Below, one piece after another: positions 40,006 through 49,142 of a stretch of 64,000 bases of DNA; position 1 is the stretch's first letter; the number at the start of each line of letters is the position of its first letter. The stretch lies in the NCBI RefSeq assembly GCF_040744945.1, contig NZ_CP160453.1, forward strand, positions 8,060,001-8,124,000. Reading direction: 5' to 3'. Under the pieces are notes generated by a model. It searched no databases. It worked only from the letters and a program-made list of their open reading frames with translations, and was not told the origin of the DNA. Source of the DNA: Saccharothrix sp. HUAS TT1 (lineage in GTDB: Bacteria; Actinomycetota; Actinomycetes; Mycobacteriales; Pseudonocardiaceae). The translations under genes and the position numbers were made by a program.

Positions 40006-43000
40006 TTGAAACCGAGGTTACGAAGGCACGGCGTCATCTGGTCGGCAGCCCTGCTGGCCACCGGACTGGCGACCGGACTGGCCACCGGCGCCGCGACCGC
40101 TTCACCGGCGCCGCCGCCCGACCGGCCCGACACCGACCGGCAGCAGCACACCGTCACCCTCGTCACCGGTGACCGGGTCGTCGTCAGGGGGGACTCGCTC
40201 GTCTCGGTCACACCCGGCCCCGGCCGCGGCGACCTCGCGTTCCACCGGTTCGTGCGCGACGGCCGGCTGCACGTCATCCCGCGCGACGCGGCCCGCCCGC
40301 TCGCCGACGGCAAGCTGGACCTGCGCCTGTTCGACGTCACCGGCCTGGTCGAGGCGGGCTACGACGACGCCCGGCGCGACACCGTGCCGCTGATCATCAC
40401 CGGTGACCGGCCGCGAGTCGGTGTGCAGGTCACCCTGGCGCTGCCCGCCATCGGCTCGGTGGCCGCCAGGACCGCGAAGTCCGACACCGCCGCCACCTAC
40501 CGCGCCCTGCTGGACGACCCGGGCGTGAAGAAGGTCTGGCTGGACGGCATCCGCCGCCCGAGCCTGGACCGCTCGGTCGCGCAGATCGGCGCGCCGACCG
40601 CCTGGGAAGCCGGGTTCACCGGCCGGGGCGTCAAGGTCGCCGTGCTGGACAGCGGCGTCGACCAGACCCACCCCGACCTCGCGGGCCGTGAGGTCGTCGA
40701 GCGCAACTTCACCGACGACCCGGACAACAGCGACCTGGTCGGCCACGGCACGCACGTCGCCGCCACCGTCGCCAGTTCCGGCCCGCAGTACAGGGGCGTC
40801 GCGCCGGACGCGCAGATCCTCGACGGCAAGGTCTGCTCGCTCCGGGACTGCGCCGAGTCCTGGATCGTGGCCGGCATGCAGTGGGCCGCCGACCAGGGCG
40901 CCGACGTGATCAACATGAGCCTGGGCGGCACGGACACGCCGGAGGTCGACCCGCTGGAGCAGGCGGTCGAGACGTTGTCGGCCCAGACCGGCGCGCTGTT
41001 CGTGGTCGCCGCGGGCAACTCCGGCCGTCCCGGCACGATCGGCTCGCCGGCCAGCGCGGACGCCGCGCTCGCGGTCGGCGCGGTGGACCGGGACGACAGC
41101 ATCGCGGACTTCTCCAGCCGCGGCCCGCGGGTCGGCGACGGCGCGCCCCGACCGGACGTCACCGCGCCCGGCGTGGACATCGTCGCGGCGAAGTCCGGCG
41201 CCGGCCGGATCGGCACACCCGTCGGCGACGACCACGTCGCCGTCTCCGGAACGTCGATGGCCACCCCGCACGTCGCGGGCGCCGCCGCCCTCCTGGCCCA
41301 GCAGCACCCGGACTGGACGGGCGCGCAGCTCAAGGCCGCGCTGATGGCGTCGACCGAGAACAACCCCGCGCTGACCGCGTTCGACCAGGGCGCCGGCCGC
41401 GTCGACCTGGCCAGGGCCATCACCACCGCGGTCACCGCCGATCCCCCGAGCCTGGCACTCGGCTCCCAGCCGTGGCCGCACGACGACGACACCCCGACCA
41501 CCCGGGAGTTCAGCGTCCGCAACGCCGGCGCGCAGCCGGTCACGCTGGACCTGGCCATCGACGCCGAGGGCCCCGGCGGCACGCCCGTGCCGGCCGGCGT
41601 CCTCACCGTCAGCCCGACCACGATCACCGTGCCCGCGGGCGGCGAGGCGAGGGCCGCCGTCACCGCCGACACCAGGGCGGCCACCGCCGACGGCGGGTAC
41701 AGCGGCACGGTCGTCGCGTCCGGCGGCGACGTCGAGCTGCGCGTGCCGGTCGGCCTCACCCGCGAGGTCGAGAGCTACGAGGTCGCGTTCGACTTCGTGG
41801 ACGCGGAGGGCAGGCCGGCGGAGGACTACTTCGCGTTCGTCATCGGCCTGGACAACGACGTGGTCGGCTTCCCGAGCGGTTCCGGCGGCAGGGCTTCCGC
41901 CCGGCTGCCCGTCGGCGAGTACCTGGTGCTCACCGAGGTGGTGACCGACCGGACCAGGAGGGCCATCCTGCCGATGCCGAGCCTGCGGGTCGGCCCGGGC
42001 ACCACGGAGGTGACCGTGGACGCCCGCGAGGCCGCGCCGATCTCCATCTCCTACCCCGACCCGAAGGCCGTGGCGGAGACCGGCGACCTGCTGGTCGTCC
42101 GCAGCCGGGACGGCAGGCCGGTGACCGGTGTCGGCTCGGCGTTCCCGGGCGGCTTCGGCGACGGGGTGTCGATCGGGCACCTCGGGCCCGAGGTGCCCGC
42201 CGCTGACCTCACGGTCCTGCTCGGCGAGCAGGCCCGGGGCGAGCCGGTCGGCACGACGCCGGTGTCCTACCGGTTCGCGTGGGCCGAGGAGGGCAAGGCG
42301 CCCACCGGTTTCGTCCGCGCGCCGCGCAAGCGCGACCTGGTCGAGGTGCGGTCGGAGTTCGGCCCGGCCCCGGCGGGCAAGGAGCACGACTTCGCCGCGT
42401 ACGCCGGGCTGTCCAACGGCATCGGCAGCCTGGGGTTCGGCGCCCCGGTGACCTCGCCGGGCCGGTCGGTCGACTACGCCACCACCGCACCGGGCGTGCG
42501 GTGGTCGTGGTCGCTCACGCAGTACCAGGACGGCGCGCTGGAGGCCGAGATCGGCACGCCGGCCCGCGCCCACGAGCCGGGGCGCACGCACCGGCAGCGG
42601 CTCAACAACCCGGTGTTCGGGCCGACCCTGTTCGACCGCCCGTTCCCGTACCTGGCCAGGCGCGGCGACAGCGTCGAGTTCTCGCTGCCGCTGTTCGGCG
42701 ACCGGGACGGCAACCCCGGGTCCTCGGCGACGTCGTCGGCGCGGACCAGGTTGCTGCGCGACGGGATCGTGGTCGGCGAGGCCCCGCAGCCGGGTCGCGG
42801 CCAGTTCACCGTGCCGCCCGGCGCGGCGGACTACCGGATCGAGACCGAGGCCGTGCGCGCGGCGGGCGTCTCGGAGTTCGGCACGGCGGTCAGCGGCGCG
42901 TGGACGTTCCGCTCCGGCACGGTGGCGGGCGACCGACCCGCGCCGCTGCCGCTGACCGCGGTCCGGTTCTCACCGGCGCTGGACGCGAACGGCTCCGCGC

Positions 43001-43254
43001 CCGCCGGCCGGGTCCTGCGACTGCCGCTGACCGTCGAGCAGCAGGACGGCGCGGCCAACGGCCGGGTCACCCGGCTCCGGGTCGACGTGTCGTTCGACGA
43101 CGGCAGGACGTGGACGCGGGCGCCGGTGCTCGGGCACAACGCGTTCGTGCGGAACCCGGCCGCCGCCGGGCACGCCTCGCTGCGGGTCAGCGGCTCCGAC
43201 AGCCGGGGCAACACGTTCGAGCACTCGGTGATCCGGGCCTACAAGATCGGTTAG
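40006..43254 (+). CDS. Secreted S8 (subtilisin-like) protease, copy 2
   Basis: A 1,082-residue paralogue of copy 1 with the same layout: signal peptide (VIWSAALLATGLATGLATGAATA), propeptide-like region, catalytic domain with D215 (VAVLDSGVD), H247 (GHGTHVAATVA) and S417 (VSGTSMATPHVAG), and a long C-terminal region ending FEHSVIRAYKIG. All catalytic residues are intact. Start is TTG 40006 behind GGGAGG; the leader just before it is the same as that of copy 3. It has its own 208-bp upstream region, so it can be transcribed independently. Confidence 0.9.
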   Translation: MKPRLRRHGVIWSAALLATGLATGLATGAATASPAPPPDRPDTDRQQHTVTLVTGDRVVVRGDSLVSVTPGPGRGDLAFHRFVRDGRLHVIPRDAARPLADGKLDLRLFDVTGLVEAGYDDARRDTVPLIITGDRPRVGVQVTLALPAIGSVAARTAKSDTAATYRALLDDPGVKKVWLDGIRRPSLDRSVAQIGAPTAWEAGFTGRGVKVAVLDSGVDQTHPDLAGREVVERNFTDDPDNSDLVGHGTHVAATVASSGPQYRGVAPDAQILDGKVCSLRDCAESWIVAGMQWAADQGADVINMSLGGTDTPEVDPLEQAVETLSAQTGALFVVAAGNSGRPGTIGSPASADAALAVGAVDRDDSIADFSSRGPRVGDGAPRPDVTAPGVDIVAAKSGAGRIGTPVGDDHVAVSGTSMATPHVAGAAALLAQQHPDWTGAQLKAALMASTENNPALTAFDQGAGRVDLARAITTAVTADPPSLALGSQPWPHDDDTPTTREFSVRNAGAQPVTLDLAIDAEGPGGTPVPAGVLTVSPTTITVPAGGEARAAVTADTRAATADGGYSGTVVASGGDVELRVPVGLTREVESYEVAFDFVDAEGRPAEDYFAFVIGLDNDVVGFPSGSGGRASARLPVGEYLVLTEVVTDRTRRAILPMPSLRVGPGTTEVTVDAREAAPISISYPDPKAVAETGDLLVVRSRDGRPVTGVGSAFPGGFGDGVSIGHLGPEVPAADLTVLLGEQARGEPVGTTPVSYRFAWAEEGKAPTGFVRAPRKRDLVEVRSEFGPAPAGKEHDFAAYAGLSNGIGSLGFGAPVTSPGRSVDYATTAPGVRWSWSLTQYQDGALEAEIGTPARAHEPGRTHRQRLNNPVFGPTLFDRPFPYLARRGDSVEFSLPLFGDRDGNPGSSATSSARTRLLRDGIVVGEAPQPGRGQFTVPPGAADYRIETEAVRAAGVSEFGTAVSGAWTFRSGTVAGDRPAPLPLTAVRFSPALDANGSAPAGRVLRLPLTVEQQDGAANGRVTRLRVDVSFDDGRTWTRAPVLGHNAFVRNPAAAGHASLRVSGSDSRGNTFEHSVIRAYKIG

Positions 43255-43259
43255 TCGGG

Positions 43260-43290
43260 AGGGGCGTCCGCTGCCGCAGGCGCCCCTTTT
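43260..43290 (+). terminator. Terminator after protease 2
   Basis: AGGGGCG / CGCCCCT stem followed by a T-run (TTTT), six bases after the stop. Confidence 0.8.
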
Positions 43291-43324
43291 GGCTGCGCAC
43301 AACCGGATTCGGGAGGTATCTGCG

Positions 43325-46300
43325 TTGACCGCGAGATCACGACGAGCAGTCCTGGCCCTGGTGGCCGCGAGCGGGCTCGTCGCCGGCACGGCCACGGGGG
43401 TGGCCGGTGCGACACCGGACCCGGAGCGGCGTCGAGCCGCCGCCGGGTCGACCGTCACCCTGCTCACCGGTGACCGGGTCCTGCTGCACGACGCCGGGTT
43501 CGCCTCGGTCCAGGCCGGTCCCGGCCGCGAGCGGGTCGGCTTCCACACGTTCCACCGCGACGGGCGGCTGCACGTTGTCCCGCACGACGCCGTCGAGGCG
43601 ATCGCCCGGGACCGGCTCGACCCGCGCCTGTTCGACGTCACCGGGCTGGTCGAGGCAGGCTACGGCGACGCGGACCGCGACACCGTGCCGCTCGTCGTCA
43701 CCCGGCACGCCGACGCGCCGCTCCGCGCGGCCACCGCCCTGACCACGCGCGACCTGCCGGGGGCGGTGGCGGCGCAGGCGCCGAAGTCCGACGCGGGCAC
43801 GGCGTTCCGGGCCCTGGTGGACGACCCCGGCGTGCGGAAGGTCTGGCTGGACGGCATCCGCCGCCCGAGCCTGGACCGCTCGGTCGCGCAGATCGGCGCG
43901 CCGACCGCCTGGCAGGCCGGGTTCACCGGTCAGGGCGTCAAGGTCGCCGTGCTGGACAGCGGCGTCGACCAGACCCACCCCGACCTCGTCGGCCGGGAGG
44001 CCGCCGAGCGGAACTTCACCGAGGACCCCGACACCTCGGACCTGGTCGGCCACGGCACGCACGTCGCCGCGACGATCGCCAGTTCCGGTCCGGAGTACAA
44101 GGGCGTCGCGCCCGACGCGCAGATCCTCGACGCCAAGGTCTGCTCGCTCCGGGACTGCGCGGAGTCGGCGATCCTGGCCGGCATGCAGTGGGCCGTCGAG
44201 CAGGGCGCGGACGTGGTGAACCTCAGCCTGGGCGGTGCGGACACCCCTGGCGCGGACCCGCTGGAGGAGGCCGTCGACGCGCTGTCCGAGCGGCACGGGA
44301 CGCTGTTCGTGATCGCGGCGGGCAACTCCGGCCGTCCCGGCACGATCGGCTCGCCGGGCAGCGCGGACGCCGCGCTCACCGTCGGCGCGGTGGACCGGCA
44401 GGACGGCATCGCGCCGTTCTCCAGCCGCGGCCCGCGGGTCGGCGACGGCGCGGTCAAGCCCGACATCACCGCGCCCGGCGTGGACGTCGTGGCGGCGAAG
44501 TCGAGCAGCGGCCGGGTCGGCACACCCGTCGACGAGGACCACGTGGCGATGTCCGGCACGTCGATGGCCACCCCGCACGTCGCGGGAGCGGCAGCCCTCC
44601 TGGCCCAACAGCACCCGGACTGGACGGGCGCGCAGCTCAAGGCCGCGCTGATGGCGTCGGCGAAGAACAACCCCGCGCTGACCGCGTTCGACCAGGGCGT
44701 CGGCCGCGTCGACCTGCCCGCGGCGATCACCAACGAGGTCACCTCGAACCCCACCAGCCTGGCCATGGGCTTCCAGGCGTGGCCGCACGACGACGACACC
44801 CCGGTGACCGAGGAGCTGACCTACCGCAACAGCGGCGCGCGGGCCGTGACGTTCGACGTGTCGCTGGACGTGAAGGGCCCCGACGGCGCCCCCGCGGCAG
44901 CGGGCATGTTCACCGTCACCCCGACGACCGTCACCGTCCCGGCGGGCGGCGAAGCGCGGGTGAGCGTCACCGCCGACACCAGGGTCGGCACCGCGGACGG
45001 CGCGTTCTCCGGCGCCGTGGTCGCGGGCGACGTCCTGCGCACGCCGATCGGCGTCGACCGCCAGGTCGAGGGCCACGACCTCACCGCGACGTTCGTGGAC
45101 GCGAACGGCCGGGCGCCGACCGGGTACAGCGGCATCCTCATCGGCCTGGACAACGACGTGGTGATGTTCATGAGCGGCGCCGAGGACACCGTCACCGCCC
45201 GCCTGCCCAGGGGCGAGTACATGGTCCACGCCAACGTCACGACCGGTGACCCGCTGGACGGCCGGGTCGCCGTGCTGCCCCGGCCCAGCCTGACCGTGGC
45301 CGGGCCGACCGACATCACCTTCGACGCCCGCACCGCCGCGCCCCTCAGGGTCACCGCGCCCGACCCGGACCCGACGCCGATGCTCGCGCAGCTCTCGGTG
45401 GCCCGCTCCTTCGGGGGTGAGCGGACCGCGATCGGCTCGCTGTTCATCGGCGGGTTCCCCGCCGGGCTCGCGATCGCCGGCGCTGGTCCGGCGCTGCCGC
45501 CCGACCAGCTCCTCGTCACCATCTCGTCCCAGGTGATCGGCACGCCGGTCGACGGGACACCGGTGAACTACCGGTTCGCGTGGCTGGAGAAGGGCCGCGT
45601 GCCCACCGGTTTCGTCCGCGCGCCCGCCAAGCGCGACCTGGCCGAGGTGCGGACGGGGATCGGTCGCGGGCAGCCGGACCACGTCTTCGCCCTCGGCGCC
45701 GCGCCCTTCTCACCCGACGGCTCCGGACCCGTGGGCGCGCTGTTCGACGTGCCCAACGGCGGCGAGGCGATCGACTACCTCACCGGCGACGACTTCCGCT
45801 GGCGCTGGCTGCTCACCCAGGGCGACGACACCGGCGGCCTCGCCGACTTCCGGGCCGAGGACCGGACCTACCGCAACGGCCGCAGCCACCGCGAGCGGTT
45901 CAACTCCCCGGTGTTCGGGCCCGGCCTCCCGGCGTCGCCGTACGACTACCTGAGCCGGGTCGGCGACCGGATCGCGGTGCAGGTGCCGCTGGTCAACGAC
46001 GCCGCGAACCACCTCGCCTGGTCCGACTTCGAGACCGCGCGCACCACGCTGCACCGGAACGGGCAGGAGGTGGGCCGCAGCCCGCAGGTCGGCGGGACGT
46101 TCGACGTGCCGCCGGGCGCGGCGGACTACCGGGCCGAGGTCGACTTCGTCCGCGCGCCGGGCATCTCCGACCTCACCTCACGGGTGAGCGGCGCGTGGAC
46201 GTTCCGCTCCGACACCGTGCCGGGCGAGCGGAGCCGACGGCTGCCGCTGACGGTCGTCCGGTTCACGCCCCGGCTCGACGCCGACGGCGGCGCGCCCGCC

Positions 46301-46549
46301 GGGCGGTTCCTGCTCGTGCCGCTGACCGTCCAGCAGCAGGAGGGCGCGGACAACGGCCGCGTCCGCCGGGTCGAGGTCGAGGTGTCGTTCGACGACGGCA
46401 GGACCTGGTCCGGGGTCCCCGTCCTCGGTGGCGCGGCGCTCGTCCGCCACCCCGACCGGGCGGGCTTCGCGTCGTTGCGCGCCAGGGGTTCCGACAGCCT
46501 GGGCAACACGTTCGAGCACTCGGTGATCCGGGCCTACAGGATCGGTTAG
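43325..46549 (+). CDS. Secreted S8 (subtilisin-like) protease, copy 3
   Basis: A 1,074-residue third paralogue: signal peptide (RAVLALVAASGLVAGTATGVAGA), catalytic residues D211, H243 and S413 in the same motifs as copies 1 and 2, and a C-terminal region ending FEHSVIRAYRIG. Start TTG 43325 behind GGGAGG. Only 70 bases, mostly terminator and leader, separate it from copy 2, so it may depend on readthrough or on a promoter within those bases. Parts of the catalytic domain are nearly identical in DNA to copy 1 and others to copy 2. Confidence 0.9.
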   Translation: MTARSRRAVLALVAASGLVAGTATGVAGATPDPERRRAAAGSTVTLLTGDRVLLHDAGFASVQAGPGRERVGFHTFHRDGRLHVVPHDAVEAIARDRLDPRLFDVTGLVEAGYGDADRDTVPLVVTRHADAPLRAATALTTRDLPGAVAAQAPKSDAGTAFRALVDDPGVRKVWLDGIRRPSLDRSVAQIGAPTAWQAGFTGQGVKVAVLDSGVDQTHPDLVGREAAERNFTEDPDTSDLVGHGTHVAATIASSGPEYKGVAPDAQILDAKVCSLRDCAESAILAGMQWAVEQGADVVNLSLGGADTPGADPLEEAVDALSERHGTLFVIAAGNSGRPGTIGSPGSADAALTVGAVDRQDGIAPFSSRGPRVGDGAVKPDITAPGVDVVAAKSSSGRVGTPVDEDHVAMSGTSMATPHVAGAAALLAQQHPDWTGAQLKAALMASAKNNPALTAFDQGVGRVDLPAAITNEVTSNPTSLAMGFQAWPHDDDTPVTEELTYRNSGARAVTFDVSLDVKGPDGAPAAAGMFTVTPTTVTVPAGGEARVSVTADTRVGTADGAFSGAVVAGDVLRTPIGVDRQVEGHDLTATFVDANGRAPTGYSGILIGLDNDVVMFMSGAEDTVTARLPRGEYMVHANVTTGDPLDGRVAVLPRPSLTVAGPTDITFDARTAAPLRVTAPDPDPTPMLAQLSVARSFGGERTAIGSLFIGGFPAGLAIAGAGPALPPDQLLVTISSQVIGTPVDGTPVNYRFAWLEKGRVPTGFVRAPAKRDLAEVRTGIGRGQPDHVFALGAAPFSPDGSGPVGALFDVPNGGEAIDYLTGDDFRWRWLLTQGDDTGGLADFRAEDRTYRNGRSHRERFNSPVFGPGLPASPYDYLSRVGDRIAVQVPLVNDAANHLAWSDFETARTTLHRNGQEVGRSPQVGGTFDVPPGAADYRAEVDFVRAPGISDLTSRVSGAWTFRSDTVPGERSRRLPLTVVRFTPRLDADGGAPAGRFLLVPLTVQQQEGADNGRVRRVEVEVSFDDGRTWSGVPVLGGAALVRHPDRAGFASLRARGSDSLGNTFEHSVIRAYRIG

Positions 46550-46553
46550 CCGG

Positions 46554-46585
46554 GGAGGGGCGTCCGCTGTCGCGGGCGCCCCTCC
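46554..46585. terminator. Bidirectional terminator between protease 3 and the YbaB gene
   Basis: GGAGGGGCG / CGCCCCTCC, nine-base stem and 14-base loop, in the 40-base gap between the two convergent genes. Confidence 0.8.
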
Positions 46586-46589
46586 TCCG

Positions 46590-47243
46590 TCACCACGTGT
46601 CCTTGCGGTAGATCGAGCCGCCCTCCTCCGGGTCGTCGTCCACCGGGGGGCGACGCGCGGGAGGCGGCGGCTGCTGGTAGGGCTGCGGCGGGTAGTCCCG
46701 CACCGACTGCCGGAAGGTCTGGGGCGGTTCCTGGTCGAGCGGGGGCGGCGGCTGCCGGTGCGGCGGCGGCGCGCCCTGACCACCCGGAGCCCCCGGTCCG
46801 CCCGGAGCCCCCGGCATCCCCGGCGCACCGGGTCCCGCGGGCATCCCGGGACCGCCGGGCGCACCGGGACCGCCGGGTCCACCGGGTCCGGCGGGCAGCA
46901 CCGGCGGGGTCGGGCCGAGGTTCAGCTGGGCCGGGTCGATCGAGCTGTCCGCCAGCAGCGGCGCGGCCAGCTCCTGCACCTGCTGGGCCGCGGCGGCCGA
47001 GGCGTGGAAGACCAGGGTCAGCAGGTTCGCGGCCAGGTCGCGGCCGTTGCGCAGCGCCCGGTCGTCGATGCGCAGGTCGACCAGCTGGCCGTTCGCCGTC
47101 ACGGTCGCGGTCAGCAACCCGTCCCCGGACTTCCGGGTCACCCGCAGCCCGGCCAGCAGGCCGCGCAGCTCGTCGGCCTGCTGCTGCTTCTGCTCGGCGA
47201 GCCGGGTGATCCGCTCCAGCTTCTGCTCGAGATCTTCTCGCAT
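46590..47243 (-). CDS. YbaB/EbfC family protein with collagen-like tail
   Basis: A 217-residue protein. Residues 1-105 match the YbaB/EbfC nucleoid-associated fold: a first helix (REDLEQKLERITRLAEQKQQQADELRGLL is its span), the sheet VTRKSGDGLLTATVTANG, and the helix FHASAAAAQQVQEL. The second half is disordered: a run of Gly-Pro-Gly/Gly-Ala-Pro repeats and then a Pro/Gln-rich end. ATG 47243. Divergent from the type VII secretion-associated genes, as is common in Pseudonocardiales, so it may serve that locus rather than bind DNA. Confidence 0.82.
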   Translation of the reverse strand: MREDLEQKLERITRLAEQKQQQADELRGLLAGLRVTRKSGDGLLTATVTANGQLVDLRIDDRALRNGRDLAANLLTLVFHASAAAAQQVQELAAPLLADSSIDPAQLNLGPTPPVLPAGPGGPGGPGAPGGPGMPAGPGAPGMPGAPGGPGAPGGQGAPPPHRQPPPPLDQEPPQTFRQSVRDYPPQPYQQPPPPARRPPVDDDPEEGGSIYRKDTW

Positions 47244-47374
47244 CGCGCCCTCGATCCGCTGTACTACCGTCTGCCGCAGGCTAGTCCACTCGATCCCCGA
47301 CGCGATTCCGAATCCGGTGGAACCGCGCGAAGACCGCGGACGTCCGAGTGGCCGGTATCGAGGGAGGTGGCGCG

Positions 47375-47725
47375 ATGACGGCGAAGTTCGACGTCAGGCT
47401 CGACGGCATCCTGGAGTTCGCGGGCACGTCGGACCGGCGCGGCGACCGGTTCGACGAGGTCACGGCCGCGCTGGAGGAGGCCAAGGTCGGCCGCGAGGCG
47501 TTCGGCAAGATGCCGTCCAGCGGCGACGTGTACGGCTCTTACGAAGAGCGCATGACCTCCACGATGAACGACCTGAAGGAATGCGCCGAGGCCATGCGCG
47601 ACATCGCCGAATCGGTGCGCGACACCGCGAGCGACTACCGGGGCGTCGACGGCGCGATCGGAGAAGTCCTCGCACAAATCGTCCAAGGGCTCGAAGGACT
47701 GACGATTCCGAAGGTGGGCGGATGA
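47375..47725 (+). CDS. Type VII secretion-associated EspC-like protein
   Basis: A 116-residue helical protein of the ESX-associated EspC-like (PF10824) type, similar in size and layout to WXG100 substrates: RLDGILEFAGTSDRRGDRFDEVTAALEEAKV, then MNDLKECAEAMRDIAESVRDTASDY. ATG 47375 follows GGGAGG. Its ATGA overlap with the next gene indicates an operon and probable heterodimer or cosecretion. No ESX core genes (EccC, EccD) are in the window. Confidence 0.78.
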   Translation: MTAKFDVRLDGILEFAGTSDRRGDRFDEVTAALEEAKVGREAFGKMPSSGDVYGSYEERMTSTMNDLKECAEAMRDIAESVRDTASDYRGVDGAIGEVLAQIVQGLEGLTIPKVGG

Positions 47726-48546
47726 GTCCCAGCACGACCGTCGAGGTCAACAACAAGATCGAGACGTTCCTCAACGGCTGCCCCGGTCCGATCCAGGGCA
47801 TCATCCGGCCGTTGCTCACGCCGTTCCTGGAGGCCATCGACTGGGTCGCGGGCGACCCGGACGACCTGATCCGGGCGGCGGACGCGTGGGAGAAGGCGGC
47901 CACCGACATCCGGGCCATCGTGTCCGACGAGGCCAGTGCGCGGGCCACCGTCAGCGGCGTGTGGCAGGGGCCGGCCGCGGACCGGTTCAACCAGCGGCTG
48001 ACCGAGGTCGAGGAGCAGGTCGACCAGCTCGCCCAGAACGTGCAGGACACGTCCGGGATGCTGGTGGAGGCCGCCAAGGGCTGCGTCGACTCGGCGAACC
48101 TGATCATCGACCTGGTGATCGATCTGATCATGATGCTGGTGACCGACCTGCTGGTGAGCCTCGCCGCCTCGGTGGTCAGCTTCGGCGCGTCGCTGGCCGC
48201 GGGTGCCGCCGCTGCCGCCGCCAAGGCCGCGGCCACCCTCGGCAAGGTCGTCAAGATCGTGAACAAGCTCGCCGACCTGCTGATGAAGCTCTCGCAGATG
48301 CTGCGCAGGCTGGCCGAGGCGGCCAAGGCGTACAAGCAGGGGCTGAAGGCGATCAAGGCGCTGAAGAAGGCCGCGGGCACGTTCAGCAAGGAGGGCATCG
48401 CGCTCGGCGTGGCCAAGTCGATCTACACCGCGCCGGTGCGCATCCCGCTCGGCCAGGTGCTCGGCGAGTCGGTGCCGGGCGGACCGGCGGGCGGCCTGTT
48501 CAACATGGGCAAGGAAGTCTACGACTACGCCACCGACGACAACTGA
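47722..48546 (+). CDS. WXG100-like type VII secretion substrate
   Basis: A 274-residue protein. The N-terminal 110 residues form the WXG-type helical hairpin (DLIRAADAWEKAATDIRAIV, turn motif VWQGPAADRF, then VEEQVDQLAQNVQDTSGML). Two hydrophobic segments follow (LIIDLVIDLIMMLVTDLLVSLAASVV and a long Ala-rich helix), then a Lys-rich helix and a Gly-rich end. The hydrophobic middle suggests a membrane-inserting or pore-like effector, but no toxin motif is recognised. ATG 47722 overlaps the preceding stop. Confidence 0.78.
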   Translation: MSPSTTVEVNNKIETFLNGCPGPIQGIIRPLLTPFLEAIDWVAGDPDDLIRAADAWEKAATDIRAIVSDEASARATVSGVWQGPAADRFNQRLTEVEEQVDQLAQNVQDTSGMLVEAAKGCVDSANLIIDLVIDLIMMLVTDLLVSLAASVVSFGASLAAGAAAAAAKAAATLGKVVKIVNKLADLLMKLSQMLRRLAEAAKAYKQGLKAIKALKKAAGTFSKEGIALGVAKSIYTAPVRIPLGQVLGESVPGGPAGGLFNMGKEVYDYATDDN

Positions 48547-48548
48547 CC

Positions 48549-49142
48549 ATGGTGGACGACCTCAAGGCGTGGGGGGACGACGCGCGGCGCGCGCTGTCCC
48601 CCGGCGAGGCGCTGCTCGCCCTCTCCTCCGCCGCCGTGGCCTACGGCGCTCGCGGCGGCGCCGAGCCGGACTTCTGGATCACGCCGGCGGGTCGCCTGGT
48701 CGACCGGGTCGACCGGGCCGTGCCCGAGCCGAAGGGCTGGGTCGGCAAGGCGTTGGCCGGGGTCGGCGGGGTGGCGTTCGCCGCACCGTCGCTGGACCTG
48801 CCCGCCGAGTTCCCGGAGAGCTGGATCGGCGGGCGCACGTGCTGCGGACCGGTCGGCTCGGTGGCCAGGCAGCTGGAAGCGGCGCTGAGCGGGCACAGCT
48901 TCCTCGCCGTCACGTCGCAGCGGGTCGTCGCCCTGGTCAGCCGGGACGACCGGATGGCCGTCACGTGGGCCGCGCCGCGGGACGTCGTCGCGGCGGCCAG
49001 GCGCCGTCCCCGGCTGCTCGCGCGGGGACGGTTCGGCCTGGTCTTCCGGGACGGGTCGTGGATCGTGCTCGGCACGTTCGGCGCGCACGTCGGCAGCGCC
49101 CAGGCCAGGGCCGTCCTCGCCGCGCTCAGGGCAGGTTCGTGA
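48549..49142 (+). CDS. Hypothetical protein of the type VII locus
   Basis: A 197-residue soluble protein ([31 protein letters not shown]...) with a beta-rich C-terminal half ([36 protein letters not shown]) that looks like a PH-type or similar small domain; I do not recognise a named family. Two bases after the WXG-like gene, so it is in the same operon and may be a chaperone or immunity-like partner. The 3' end overlaps the convergent hemQ by 17 bases. Confidence 0.65.
   Translation: MVDDLKAWGDDARRALSPGEALLALSSAAVAYGARGGAEPDFWITPAGRLVDRVDRAVPEPKGWVGKALAGVGGVAFAAPSLDLPAEFPESWIGGRTCCGPVGSVARQLEAALSGHSFLAVTSQRVVALVSRDDRMAVTWAAPRDVVAAARRRPRLLARGRFGLVFRDGSWIVLGTFGAHVGSAQARAVLAALRAGS

Noticed and set aside
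40102..45682. Long minus-strand open frames opposite proteases 2 and 3
   Set aside because: Shadow frames of strongly GC3-biased protease genes; composition is low in complexity and no ribosome binding site fits.
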